Positions 8,129 through 15,232 of a stretch of DNA of 33,440 nucleotides are shown one piece after another (positions within the stretch are counted from its first letter, which is position 1; every line of letters starts with the position of its first letter). The stretch is taken from positions 1 through 33,440 of the forward strand of contig CAJQRM010000034.1 in NCBI GenBank assembly GCA_905612275.1, read 5' to 3'. Below the pieces are notes generated by a model. The model was given only the letters and a program-made list of their open reading frames with translations, did no database searches and was not told the DNA's origin. A program made the position numbers and the translations under genes. This stretch comes from an uncultured Candidatus Nitrosopumilus sp. Its GTDB lineage: Archaea; Thermoproteota; Nitrososphaeria; Nitrososphaerales; Nitrosopumilaceae.

Positions 8129-8680
8129 TTATATTGTAATTTTAATTTTTAATTGTTCATTGATGTCCTCAATTACCTTTGTAAGTATATCTGAATTTGA
8201 TGTAAAGAATCCTCTATACTCGTGATCTCCTATGTCTTCTGCTACTAGTCCAAATGGTCCATTATCGTCTTTTGTCACCACAATCCACATTGGAGAAATA
8301 TTTGTTCCATCACAACTTACTACTTCTGCAGATGGTGGGGGGTGTGGGGCTAAATCTGGATTATTAAAATTACCAATTATCCATGCTTTTGAAATTTTAT
8401 CTAAAATTTCCCTGTAACGCTCTTCAACGTACTTGTATCTGGCTTCCGTTTCAAAAGTAGCTAATAATGGTGTGTTATGTTTTACTGCATAATTTTCTAA
8501 TAAAATACTTAGCCTGTATAGTTCCTTTTTACCTGTTCTAAAATTAACATAATTTGCTTTACGATATTCCTCTAGTGTCCATAGTATGTTATGGTTTGTA
8601 AGATCTGTATTTTTTATTTCTACAAATGTTGGAAATTTATTCCATATGTCATCAATAAAACTTACAAAATGTTCATTCAT
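8129..8680 (-). CDS. DICT sensory-domain protein, copy 1
   Basis: This 183-residue protein matches the DICT domain. Its core is LYRLSILLENYA, PLLATFE, YVEERY and KAWIIGNF, with a C-terminal part GPFGLVAED and RGFFTSNSD. It is clearly paralogous to the protein at 10113-10667. DICT domains are known as sensory modules in diguanylate cyclases and two-component systems, and have been predicted to act in light response; here the domain stands alone with a short N-terminal helical extension. The gene lies 64 nt downstream of photolyase on the same strand, but it has its own promoter-like element: TTGGCACTA 49 nt upstream of the ATG and TATA-like TATATTATATA between them. It may therefore be both read through and separately transcribed. 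Confidence 0.75.
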   Translation of the reverse strand: MNEHFVSFIDDIWNKFPTFVEIKNTDLTNHNILWTLEEYRKANYVNFRTGKKELYRLSILLENYAVKHNTPLLATFETEARYKYVEERYREILDKISKAWIIGNFNNPDLAPHPPPSAEVVSCDGTNISPMWIVVTKDDNGPFGLVAEDIGDHEYRGFFTSNSDILTKVIEDINEQLKIKITI

Positions 8681-8729
8681 AATTCTTTATTTTTTTTCCC
8701 GTATATAATATACTAATAATTTTTTAAAA

Positions 8730-8738
8730 TAGTGCCAA
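8730..8738 (-). promoter_or_regulatory. TTGGCACTA element upstream of DICT copy 1
   Basis: The minus strand reads TTGGCACTA, then 49 nt to the ATG at 8680. A TATA-like run (around 8703-8714) sits between. The position fits an upstream activator or operator site next to BRE/TATA of a leaderless promoter. Two identical copies occur upstream of 10667 and 11264. Confidence 0.6.
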
Positions 8739-8744
8739 ATTATT

Positions 8745-10091
8745 TTATTTTTGTGATTTAAAAATTTGTTTTGTTTTTTCTGCTTCAATTTTATGAATCA
8801 ATATTGGTTTTGGATATTTTAATTTTTTTGGAAATTCTTTCCACAAATTATGAATGATTTTTGATTCTATTTTTTCTAATTCAGGAATCCACTTTTTAAT
8901 ATAATCACAATTAACATCGAATCTTTCTTGCTGTCTCCATGGATTAAAAATTCGAAAATATGGCACTGAATCACATCCTGTTGATGCTGCCCATTGCCAA
9001 TTACCTGAATTTACAGCTGGATCATAATCAATTAATTTTTCTGCAAAATATTTTTCCCCCCACCTCCAATTGATATGTAGATCTTTAGTCAGAAATGATG
9101 CTACAATCATTCTAACTCTATTGTGCATAAATCCTGTCTGATTTAATTGTCTCATTCCTGCATCAACAATTGGAAATCCTGTTTTTCCTTCACTCCATTT
9201 TTTAAAAGATTCTTTAGATTTTGACCATGGTATTTTTTGGAATTTTTGTCTAAATGATGTTTTTTGAGCGTGTGGAAAATGAAATAATATGTAGCTAAAA
9301 AATTCTCGCCAGTATATTTCGCCCATTATTGTATGATCTGAGCCTAAAATCTCTTTAATCTGGCTATGAATTTCTCTAATTGAAATTGTCCCAAATTTGT
9401 TATGCGCTGAAAGCATTGTTGTTTGGTTTAATCCTGGAAAATCTCTTATTTTGTCATAATTTCTAAATTTATCTAAGTTTCTCAAAATCTTTAATGCTTC
9501 TCTACGTCCTCCTATAATTTCATTGTTTTTTATTTTAGAATTTTTAATCTTATCTTCTGAAATAATTTCTTTTGAATAATTTTTTTTAATATTTTTAATG
9601 ATCTTTCTGATTGGTATTTGTTTTGCTTTTTTATAAAAAAATGAATAAATTGTGTACGGTGAACCTTTATTGGTTTTTATTTCATTTGGATTATGAAGTA
9701 AAAAATCTAATGTACTATGAAATGATATTTTATTTTTTTTACAATTTTGATATATTTTTTCATCTCGATTTTGTGAATAATTGGTAAAATCTGTATTTAG
9801 AAACACTGCATCTATTTTATATTTTTTAATTATCTTGTCTAATATTTTTTCTGGCTTTCCTTCTAGTATTTGTAATCTGACTCCTTTTTTGTTTAATTCT
9901 CTGTCTAAATCTACTAATGATTCATTAAGAAAATCCCATCTAAATTTTGAATCTTTAAAATTTTTAATCAAATTTTTATCATAGATAAAACAAGGAATTA
10001 CTTCTGTAGAGTTTTGAAGTGACTCCATTAATCCTACATTGTCTTCTAATCTTAAATCTCTACGGAAAATGAATAATGATTTTTTATACAT
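8745..10091 (-). CDS. phrB: Deoxyribodipyrimidine (DNA) photolyase
   Basis: This 448-residue FAD-dependent photolyase repairs UV-induced pyrimidine dimers with blue light. The N-terminal alpha/beta antenna domain begins KSLFIFRRDLRLEDN. The C-terminal helical FAD domain has the family signature MGEIYWREFF, EGKTGFPIVDAGMRQL, FMHNRVRM and NWQWAASTGCDSVPYFRIFNP (given in parts). By hand alignment with E. coli PhrB the electron-transfer tryptophans correspond to Trp365, Trp342 and Trp289, and the FAD-contacting Asn to Asn361, so it looks active as a class I CPD photolyase. It starts 21 nt after the stop of DICT copy 2 on the same strand, so the two are probably one operon under the TTGGCACTA promoter at 10718. 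Photolyase fits an organism exposed to sunlight. Confidence 0.95.
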   Translation of the reverse strand: MYKKSLFIFRRDLRLEDNVGLMESLQNSTEVIPCFIYDKNLIKNFKDSKFRWDFLNESLVDLDRELNKKGVRLQILEGKPEKILDKIIKKYKIDAVFLNTDFTNYSQNRDEKIYQNCKKNKISFHSTLDFLLHNPNEIKTNKGSPYTIYSFFYKKAKQIPIRKIIKNIKKNYSKEIISEDKIKNSKIKNNEIIGGRREALKILRNLDKFRNYDKIRDFPGLNQTTMLSAHNKFGTISIREIHSQIKEILGSDHTIMGEIYWREFFSYILFHFPHAQKTSFRQKFQKIPWSKSKESFKKWSEGKTGFPIVDAGMRQLNQTGFMHNRVRMIVASFLTKDLHINWRWGEKYFAEKLIDYDPAVNSGNWQWAASTGCDSVPYFRIFNPWRQQERFDVNCDYIKKWIPELEKIESKIIHNLWKEFPKKLKYPKPILIHKIEAEKTKQIFKSQK

Positions 10092-10112
10092 TGGATATTT
10101 TTATTTTTAAAA

Positions 10113-10667
10113 TTATTGAATATCAAATTTACTTCCTAATGTTTTACCCATTACATTTAGGGCATGTCTGCATACATTGGAATTAAGTGTGAAAAAGCCT
10201 CTGAATTTCCCATCCTCATATTCTTCAGCTATTAATCCAAATGGCCCATATGGCCCTCTGGTAAACACCGACCATACATTTGCTAAGTTTGTATTACTGC
10301 AACTTAGAAATTCTGAATTTGGTAATACTACATCTGTTGGAATCACTTCATCATCAAAATCTGCAATAATCCATACTTTAGGCATATCTTTGACCATTTT
10401 TTGATATCTTTCCTTAACATATGAGAATTTTGCAATTTTTTCAAATGTTGCTAGTAATGGTTCTTTATTTTCTTGAGCATACTTTTCAATTATTTTACTC
10501 AGATGGTATAGTGGTTTTCTACCTGCATCAAAATTATGATAACCTGCTTCAATGAATTGTTCTAGTTTCCATATTGGTAAAATTTCGTTATCTAAATTAT
10601 GCCATTCCGACAATTGTGGAAATTCTTCCCATACTTCATGTACAAAATTACCATAAGGATTTTTCAT
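10113..10667 (-). CDS. DICT sensory-domain protein, copy 2 (first gene of the photolyase operon)
   Basis: This 184-residue paralogue of the protein at 8129-8680 shares LYHLSKIIEKYA, PLLATFE, YVKERY, KVWIIADF, GPFGLIAEE and RGFFTLNS. It differs mainly in the loop before the final sheet: copy 1 has a proline-rich stretch with PHPPPS, copy 2 has EVIPTDVVLPN. It is a stand-alone DICT domain. It precedes phrB by 21 nt, the closest link in the cluster, which suggests its product is made with photolyase and has a light-linked role. Its promoter region (10668-10778) is shared with the divergent gene at 10779 and contains TTGGCACTA 50 nt from this ATG plus a TTTATAA TATA-like element. Confidence 0.75.
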   Translation of the reverse strand: MKNPYGNFVHEVWEEFPQLSEWHNLDNEILPIWKLEQFIEAGYHNFDAGRKPLYHLSKIIEKYAQENKEPLLATFEKIAKFSYVKERYQKMVKDMPKVWIIADFDDEVIPTDVVLPNSEFLSCSNTNLANVWSVFTRGPYGPFGLIAEEYEDGKFRGFFTLNSNVCRHALNVMGKTLGSKFDIQ

Positions 10668-10717
10668 ATTATTTGTGATGATAAATTCAGTTATAAATTA
10701 ATTATATTTTGTAATAC

Positions 10718-10726
10718 TAGTGCCAA
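10718..10726 (-). promoter_or_regulatory. TTGGCACTA element between DICT copy 2 and the divergent DUF6659-like gene
   Basis: The minus strand reads TTGGCACTA exactly 50 nt before the ATG at 10667. A TATA-like TTTATAA lies about 20 nt after it. The site is also 52 nt from the divergent start at 10779 (reverse orientation), so one site could serve both directions. A TATA-like TTCTATAAAT precedes the rightward gene. Confidence 0.6.
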
Positions 10727-10778
10727 TTATTTTTTAATTTCGTAATTGTTTTTATTCTATAAATCTTTAATCACCGTA

Positions 10779-11186
10779 ATGTCAAGATATGAAAAACTTT
10801 TGCATATGCTGATGGATTATGATTCAGGAATAATGTTTACTGCCATTAGTGATACTTCTGGAAATATTTTGTGGAATACTATTAGGGATGATTCTAAAGT
10901 CCAAGTTCCTTTGCCTGAAATAAAAAAGACTCTTGTACATGAAGCTGTAGACTGGATTACTCGTTGTAAAATTGAAGACTCTGATGATCTTGGTAGAGCA
11001 ATGTATCACATTGCATCATTTGAAAAACTTAAACAAATTACCGTTCCCCTAGATGCATTTCATTTATTGATGGTATATGTTGATAATAGTCCTCTCAATA
11101 AAACAAAAACAAAAAGTTATGGTCGTTATGTTGAAATGGGGAAAATCATGTCTATTGTTGACTTTGTTAATACTTTTGAGGAGTAG
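10779..11186 (+). CDS. DUF6659-like small thaumarchaeal protein, copy A
   Basis: The 135-residue cytosolic protein has no signal or membrane segment. It looks like a compact alpha/beta fold: RYEKLLHMLMDYDSGIMFTA, then the strand ISDTSGNILWN, a helical middle, FEKLKQITVPLD, LLMVYVD and a final helix EMGKIMSIVDFV. It is paralogous to the next gene. The layout (N-terminal helix, strand with SD-G-LW, a regular TIPL strand) resembles DUF6659, a family of unknown function common in ammonia-oxidising archaea, and loosely recalls roadblock/profilin-like sensor folds. ATG 10779 is preferred to TTG 10746 because a TATA-like element lies about 20 nt upstream and the paralogue starts at the same place. 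It is divergent from the photolyase operon. Confidence 0.65.
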   Translation: MSRYEKLLHMLMDYDSGIMFTAISDTSGNILWNTIRDDSKVQVPLPEIKKTLVHEAVDWITRCKIEDSDDLGRAMYHIASFEKLKQITVPLDAFHLLMVYVDNSPLNKTKTKSYGRYVEMGKIMSIVDFVNTFEE

Positions 11187-11204
11187 TTTTATTTTAAAAA
11201 TAGT

Positions 11205-11213
11205 TTGGCACTA
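11205..11213 (+). promoter_or_regulatory. TTGGCACTA element upstream of DUF6659-like copy B
   Basis: TTGGCACTA ends exactly 50 nt before the ATG at 11264, with a TATA-like ATATTATATTA between. The spacing and order match those upstream of both DICT genes. Because the element lies in the 77-nt gap after copy A, copy B probably has its own promoter. Confidence 0.6.
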
Positions 11214-11263
11214 GACTTTAAAATTTAGAATATTATATTAAGTAAAATGTTGATAAAAAAATA

Positions 11264-11665
11264 ATGGAAAAATATAAACAACTTTTGAATATGGTTATGG
11301 ATTTTAATGAATCAGTACGTTTTGCAGCTGTATCTGATTCACATGGTCAATTACTTTGGAACAGTCAACGTAATGGTGTAAGCAATATTGTTCCTATTGA
11401 AAAAACAAAATCAACTATGTCTCGATCTAGGAGTGAATGGGACAATTATGCCTCTGCCTCTGAACATGTTGGAAATGGATTGTACTCTATTACCTCTTAT
11501 TCAAAAATTAAAAGAATTACTATTCCTCTTTCTGATGGTAAAATGCTTTTCATTAGCGTAAATAACAAACCTATGAAAAATGCTAAAAACACTAGTTATG
11601 GTCATCTTGTGGAAATGGGTGAAATCCTTTCTATTGTTGAGTTTGTTGAATCTCAAAATTTTTAA
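11264..11665 (+). CDS. DUF6659-like small thaumarchaeal protein, copy B
   Basis: This 133-residue paralogue of copy A aligns along its whole length (YKQLLNMVMDF, AAVSDSHGQLLWNSQR, KIKRITIPLSDGKMLFISV, SYGHLVEMGEILSIVEFVE). Conserved points are the SD-x-x-G-x-(I/L)-LWN strand, the K-(I/L)-K-x-IT-(V/I)-PL strand and the SYG-x-x-VEMG-x-I-x-SIV C-terminus. It carries the TTGGCACTA element found before the DICT genes, tying it to the photolyase cluster by a probable shared regulator. The family has no known biochemical function; the small sensor-like fold is only an impression. Confidence 0.68.
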   Translation: MEKYKQLLNMVMDFNESVRFAAVSDSHGQLLWNSQRNGVSNIVPIEKTKSTMSRSRSEWDNYASASEHVGNGLYSITSYSKIKRITIPLSDGKMLFISVNNKPMKNAKNTSYGHLVEMGEILSIVEFVESQNF

Positions 11666-11710
11666 TTATATTCAATTCAAATCGTTTGATTTTTTAATTC
11701 TATGTTTTGA

Positions 11711-11875
11711 TTGATATTGTTGGATGGTTTTATTGCTAAATGTAGGAAATGCACCTCTAAAATTAATATTCCTGACCAGGGTCCTTGCACTGATTTAGAA
11801 TACTTGGATTACATTAATGCATATGGGAAACAATGCAAATGTGGCAAAAATGATTGGGAGTTACTTTCAGTTTAA
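11711..11875 (+). CDS. Small zinc-ribbon protein
   Basis: A short frame of about 50-54 residues has a clear two-knuckle cysteine pattern: AKCRKCTSK, a lone Cys in QGPCTDLEYLDY, and KQCKCGKNDW. No ATG is available; TTG codons at 11711, 11717 and 11720 are possible starts, so the exact N-terminus is open. It follows the DUF6659-like pair on the same strand 45 nt downstream and could be co-transcribed. Zn binding is inferred from the cysteines; function is unknown. Confidence 0.55.
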   Translation: MILLDGFIAKCRKCTSKINIPDQGPCTDLEYLDYINAYGKQCKCGKNDWELLSV

Positions 11876-11896
11876 ATTTTTTCAATTATTTTGAAA

Positions 11897-12211
11897 TTAA
11901 TTCTTTTTTCTAGGTCTTCGGCGTGGATTTAATTCATAAAACCTTTCAATATTATCCACCCATTGCTTAGTTTCAGGTAAGCGTGAACGTGCATGAGGTC
12001 TTTTTCCATTAGTTGATAACATTTCACTATGATCTTTGTAAAACTCATCTATCTCCTTTACTAAAACATCAAGGAATTCTGATGCTTCCTTGGCTTCAGT
12101 ACCTTTAGGTTCTCTATGACTCATAATGGATTTGGCCAATGTGTCTACTTTTGCTATTTTTAATTTAAATTCACTTAGTATTCTATGCTCAAACGAAATC
12201 ATTTCTTTCAT
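11897..12211 (-). CDS. Conserved-looking hypothetical basic helical protein
   Basis: The 104-residue protein is predicted almost entirely helical with many Lys/Glu, and has a basic tail NPRRRPRKKN that could bind nucleic acid. I do not recognise a family. A TATA-like AATATACATA (around 12226-12238) lies about 20 nt upstream of the ATG, supporting 12211 as a leaderless start. An internal ATG at 12202 is an alternative. It converges with the small zinc-ribbon gene. Confidence 0.55.
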   Translation of the reverse strand: MKEMISFEHRILSEFKLKIAKVDTLAKSIMSHREPKGTEAKEASEFLDVLVKEIDEFYKDHSEMLSTNGKRPHARSRLPETKQWVDNIERFYELNPRRRPRKKN

Positions 12212-12328
12212 TCATCTTTTAACTAGTGTATGTATATTTTGTTAATAGAATAAATCATAGTATGGATTAGTATTATTTCCATTAATTCGTACCTATACAA
12301 AGTGGTTTTAGTTAATGTGGTTTATTTT

Positions 12329-12472
12329 TTACCTATTCAAAATAATTTGATGACAATCAACTTTCAATATAGAGCCACACCATGTATACACCCATACAAA
12401 AATCAAAATTACTGAAACAATCCAAATTAGAAATTTCCATTTAAAACTCAATTTTTTTAATTTATTCCACAT
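12329..12472 (-). CDS. Small single-pass membrane protein
   Basis: A 47-residue ORF begins with a basic stretch MWNKLKKLSFKWK, then a strong transmembrane helix FLIWIVSVILIFVWVYTW, then a short tail with two cysteines (WCGSILKVDCHQ). The positive-inside pattern and hydrophobic core are better than expected from a random AT-rich frame. No family is recognised. It fills most of an otherwise gene-free 393-nt gap; the remaining flanks (12212-12328 and 12473-12604) show only promoter-like AT runs. Confidence 0.5.
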   Translation of the reverse strand: MWNKLKKLSFKWKFLIWIVSVILIFVWVYTWCGSILKVDCHQIILNR

Positions 12473-12604
12473 TGTTGATTGGATAATTTTTCTAATAGAT
12501 TAATAATTCCTCTAGGTATTTTCTTCAAAGTTATGACTAAATCATTTAGGTAATTTTTCTTAGCTCAAAATGTATATTTTGTCATATTTTCTAAATTCAA
12601 TTTT

Positions 12605-13117
12605 TTATCCATACATGGATTTATCTAGAGTTTCTTCTCCTAAATTATTTTTTGAAGAGAAATTACTAAAATTTGAACGTAGGATTTTTTGAGTATGTCC
12701 TGATACTCTTGCTACATTGTCCCAAACATTGTGAAATGAAATTCTATCTAAATTCTGCTCATCTATATGTGAGAATATTGCTAAACCTACAATGCTTTCT
12801 CCATCTTTAACCCACTGATGACCTATATTGCATATTGTACAAATTTCACTAATTTCCATAACTGCTTTTGAAAATGATGGATTTGTCTTAATTAGTAATT
12901 TTGAATCATCTGGAGCGAATCTCATATTTACATTAACATGTACTCTATCTTCTCGGTTTGAATTTTTACTAACAATTACATTTGTTCCTACATGGAATTG
13001 CCAATCTACTAAATCACTTTTTTCTTTAATTTTTTCAGTTTGATCTTCATATTTGACATTAGTTATTCTGATAAATTCTTCAACTAATTTTTTCATTTCT
13101 AGTGATGTTTTTGTCAT
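12605..13117 (-). CDS. Hypothetical protein with a beta-rich core
   Basis: The 170-residue soluble protein has an N-terminal helix (KKLVEEFIRITNVKYEDQ), then strands DWQFHVGTNVIVSKN, DRVHVNVNMRFAP and SIVGLAIFSHI, and a C-terminal helical part. A Cys pair (ICTICN) and a nearby His (GHQW) might bind metal. The helix-strand-strand layout recalls small archaeal DUF families such as DUF2299, but I cannot assign it confidently. It is followed (minus strand) by nothing for 130 nt. Confidence 0.6.
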   Translation of the reverse strand: MTKTSLEMKKLVEEFIRITNVKYEDQTEKIKEKSDLVDWQFHVGTNVIVSKNSNREDRVHVNVNMRFAPDDSKLLIKTNPSFSKAVMEISEICTICNIGHQWVKDGESIVGLAIFSHIDEQNLDRISFHNVWDNVARVSGHTQKILRSNFSNFSSKNNLGEETLDKSMYG

Positions 13118-13165
13118 AATTTTTCTTTTTTTTGTTAGTTATATTTTTGATTGAAGAAAAAAGAG

Positions 13166-13303
13166 TTAATGGCTGTGTCCACAACCACAGGAATCATGTC
13201 CCTCACTACCTTGAGATTCACTACCTGCACATTTGGAACATTTCTCTGATCCCATTGGAGAAAAGAAACTAATTCCACATGATACGCATTTCATATTTGC
13301 CAT
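13166..13303 (-). CDS. Very small zinc-ribbon protein with CGCGHSH tail
   Basis: This 45-residue protein has CVSCG at the N-terminus and CSKCAG in the middle, an FmdB-like zinc-ribbon arrangement. A Ser/Gly linker leads to a metal-binding-looking C-terminus SCGCGHSH. ATG 13303 gives MANMKC. It lies just upstream of the 170-residue hypothetical on the same strand (48 nt), so the two may be co-transcribed. Metal binding is inferred; role unknown. Confidence 0.62.
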   Translation of the reverse strand: MANMKCVSCGISFFSPMGSEKCSKCAGSESQGSEGHDSCGCGHSH

Positions 13304-13371
13304 AATATTGCTAAAAAATTGCGCTATTTATTGAATACGCTTTGATTTAAGAAAAATGTGGCTATTTGTAA

Positions 13372-13692
13372 TTATTCACTTTTTTGAAAAACACGGTATT
13401 CTCCAATTATTGAATTACATTGATGACAAGTATATTGACCTCTTTCTATCAATGTTAACCCATCTGCAACTGCTTCGTTTGGTTTTTCTTCAATTTGTAT
13501 TTGAGTTGGACCGTCAAATTCAGAATTACATTGTTTACAAAAATGTTTTATCATTTTTGCTGTATCTAGTTTTTCAAGTGAGGCCAAAAAATGTTTATCC
13601 ATATTTGGAACTAATTTTGATTTTGTAACTTGTTCATCTGTTAGATCTGCATTTACCCATCCACCTGAACCTGCTAATTGAATTTCTGTCAA
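13372..13692 (-). CDS. Zinc-binding hypothetical protein
   Basis: This 106-residue protein has two CxxC knuckles, FCKQC (about residues 51-55) and YTCHQC (about 87-92), which together would coordinate one zinc, and a Gly/Trp-containing start (AGSGGWVNADL). It is probably a small zinc-ribbon adaptor typical of these genomes; function is not known. It is divergent from the Mrr-like nuclease gene with 37 nt between starts, so promoters overlap. Confidence 0.6.
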   Translation of the reverse strand: MTEIQLAGSGGWVNADLTDEQVTKSKLVPNMDKHFLASLEKLDTAKMIKHFCKQCNSEFDGPTQIQIEEKPNEAVADGLTLIERGQYTCHQCNSIIGEYRVFQKSE

Positions 13693-13729
13693 TTTGTATT
13701 GCTACTTTCTTTGGTATTAATAAGTCAAA

Positions 13730-14509
13730 ATGAAATTAATAGGTAGTATTCAAATTCAAAATATGGTTGAAATTTCACATGATTTAGCTTTACTTGATAA
13801 TACCATTGGACGTGAATTTGAAATATTTTTGGTTAAATTATTTGAAAAATTGGGTTATGATACAACTGTAACTAATCGTTCAAAAGATTATGGTTGTGAT
13901 ATGATGTTGCAGCAAGGCAAGTATAGAATTGCAGTTCAGGCTAAACGTTCTGAATCTGAATTAAATTTTACATCTGTTCAAAGGGCATTAGGTTCATTGA
14001 AAAAATATGATGCACAATTAGCTATTGTTGTTACTAATAACAAATTCATATCTTCTGCAAAAAAATTGGCAAAAATTAAGGATGTTGTATTAATTGATAG
14101 AAAAAAATTATTAGATTTAATTGAATTATCAAATTTACCTGTAAGCGAGAACAAAGATTTTATTTTATTTTCTAATAAAATTAGTAAAGAACTCACTAAA
14201 CAAGGACTTGACAAAGAATCTTTCAAGTTTCTTGGTTTAGATGTTCCTAAAGTTGATTATAGTCTTTTAACAAAAGATGCCTATGGACGGCCTTATCCAC
14301 TTAATAATAAAAAAGAGAAATTAATTGATATTTTTAAAGAAATCAGAGGTGACGATGAAATATCTGTTCCACAAGATGTTTTACTGAGTTATATGGAAAA
14401 ATATCCATTGATGTTTGGAACTCGGAATGAATCTGAAATATTTTTACTTGATATGATTAAAGAATTTATAATTTTTAAACCTAAAGTTGATAATTATAAT
14501 TTAGTTTAG
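13730..14509 (+). CDS. Mrr-like restriction endonuclease-fold protein
   Basis: In this 259-residue protein, the first 150 residues form a PD-(D/E)xK nuclease domain of the Mrr_cat type. Glu29 sits in the helix GREFEIFLVKLFEKLGY, Asp57 in DYGCDMM, and Gln70-x-Lys72 in AVQAKR. These are the catalytic positions of the family, which cleaves (often methylated) DNA. The C-terminal 100 residues, with YGRPYPLNN and helices, are not recognised. No methyltransferase or specificity gene is adjacent, so it is an orphan: it may act in defence or in DNA repair. Its stop overlaps a small minus-strand ORF's stop in TTAG. An internal ATG at 13763 is a possible start. Confidence 0.8.
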   Translation: MKLIGSIQIQNMVEISHDLALLDNTIGREFEIFLVKLFEKLGYDTTVTNRSKDYGCDMMLQQGKYRIAVQAKRSESELNFTSVQRALGSLKKYDAQLAIVVTNNKFISSAKKLAKIKDVVLIDRKKLLDLIELSNLPVSENKDFILFSNKISKELTKQGLDKESFKFLGLDVPKVDYSLLTKDAYGRPYPLNNKKEKLIDIFKEIRGDDEISVPQDVLLSYMEKYPLMFGTRNESEIFLLDMIKEFIIFKPKVDNYNLV

Positions 14510-14607
14510 ATATTTTCATCCTCTCCGTCTCTGTTAATATTTTCACATTCTGGCATTGACTGTGATACCTGATCATCTTGTTTTATGAGATAATCCAATG
14601 TATTCAT
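14506..14607 (-). CDS. Possible 33-residue acidic micro-protein
   Basis: A short minus-strand ORF encodes MNTLDYLIKQDD, then an acidic tail ending DGEDENI. Its composition is less AT-monotonous than its surroundings, and its stop overlaps the nuclease stop in the same TTAG geometry as two clear gene pairs in this window. It has no family or promoter that I can identify, so it may be chance. Confidence 0.28.
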   Translation of the reverse strand: MNTLDYLIKQDDQVSQSMPECENINRDGEDENI

Positions 14608-14709
14608 ATTGTAATTCTTTTTTCATGCCTTTTATTTTTATTCTCAATATTTGTGACTGATAATTTTTGTTTTGGTATTTAATAAAAAAGTTAATCAATC
14701 CATGAATCT

Positions 14710-14958
14710 ATGGATACTATAATGAGTGCAGGAGGTAATTTGATATTTTTTGGATCTGTAATTCTTATTTTAGATGTTTTAATATTTTCGGGATTTTTTC
14801 CATCTCAATCATTAAGTGATCCCACTCTTCATGAACCCTGGATACTTCTCCCAATTATTGGGGCTTTATCCTTTATTGGATCACTCACATTATCTTTAAC
14901 AATTTTTGGTTCACTAATGCTTCTTAGTGGCATAATTTCACTTAAACGAAATAAATAA
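14710..14958 (+). CDS. Small membrane protein with two or three helices
   Basis: The 82-residue protein has hydrophobic segments at about 10-30 (LIFFGSVILILDVLIFSGFF) and about 45-75 (the latter may be one long or two short helices), ending in a basic tail SLKRNK. No family is recognised. It could start at ATG 14710 or 14722. It is followed 57 nt later by another small membrane protein, so the two may be one transcript. Confidence 0.6.
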   Translation: MDTIMSAGGNLIFFGSVILILDVLIFSGFFPSQSLSDPTLHEPWILLPIIGALSFIGSLTLSLTIFGSLMLLSGIISLKRNK

Positions 14959-15015
14959 TTTTTTAGACTCTATTATTGACGATGTCTAGTCAACTATACT
15001 ATTATTTTACTGGCA

Positions 15016-15177
15016 ATGTATACTCCAATTATGGGTAAAATATCTCTGATTATGGGAATAATCATTGGAATTGTATTTTCAGTTGCATTTCCAGAAGTTG
15101 CTCAAACTATCAATGATACTATAATGCCTACAATTCAATCCATAAGTGAGAATCTAATTAATTGGATAACTACATAA
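15016..15177 (+). CDS. Small single-pass membrane protein
   Basis: The 53-residue ORF starts MYTPIMGKISLIMGII, with one transmembrane helix (about 8-26) followed by an amphipathic, mostly polar helix (QTINDTIMPTIQSISENL). It is in series with the upstream membrane protein gene and the downstream trmI. Function is unknown; the clean hydrophobic/amphipathic pattern supports a real gene. Confidence 0.5.
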   Translation: MYTPIMGKISLIMGIIIGIVFSVAFPEVAQTINDTIMPTIQSISENLINWITT

Positions 15178-15232
15178 CCAATTGGTTTACTTATGGACAA
15201 AGATTCTTATCTTAAATTTTTAGAAAAATAAT

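Noticed and set aside
9118-9135. Phe at TGFMHNR in photolyase where E. coli has Trp
   Set aside because: First read as loss of the electron-transfer chain; recounting against E. coli numbering shows this is the W338 position, and all three triad tryptophans are present.
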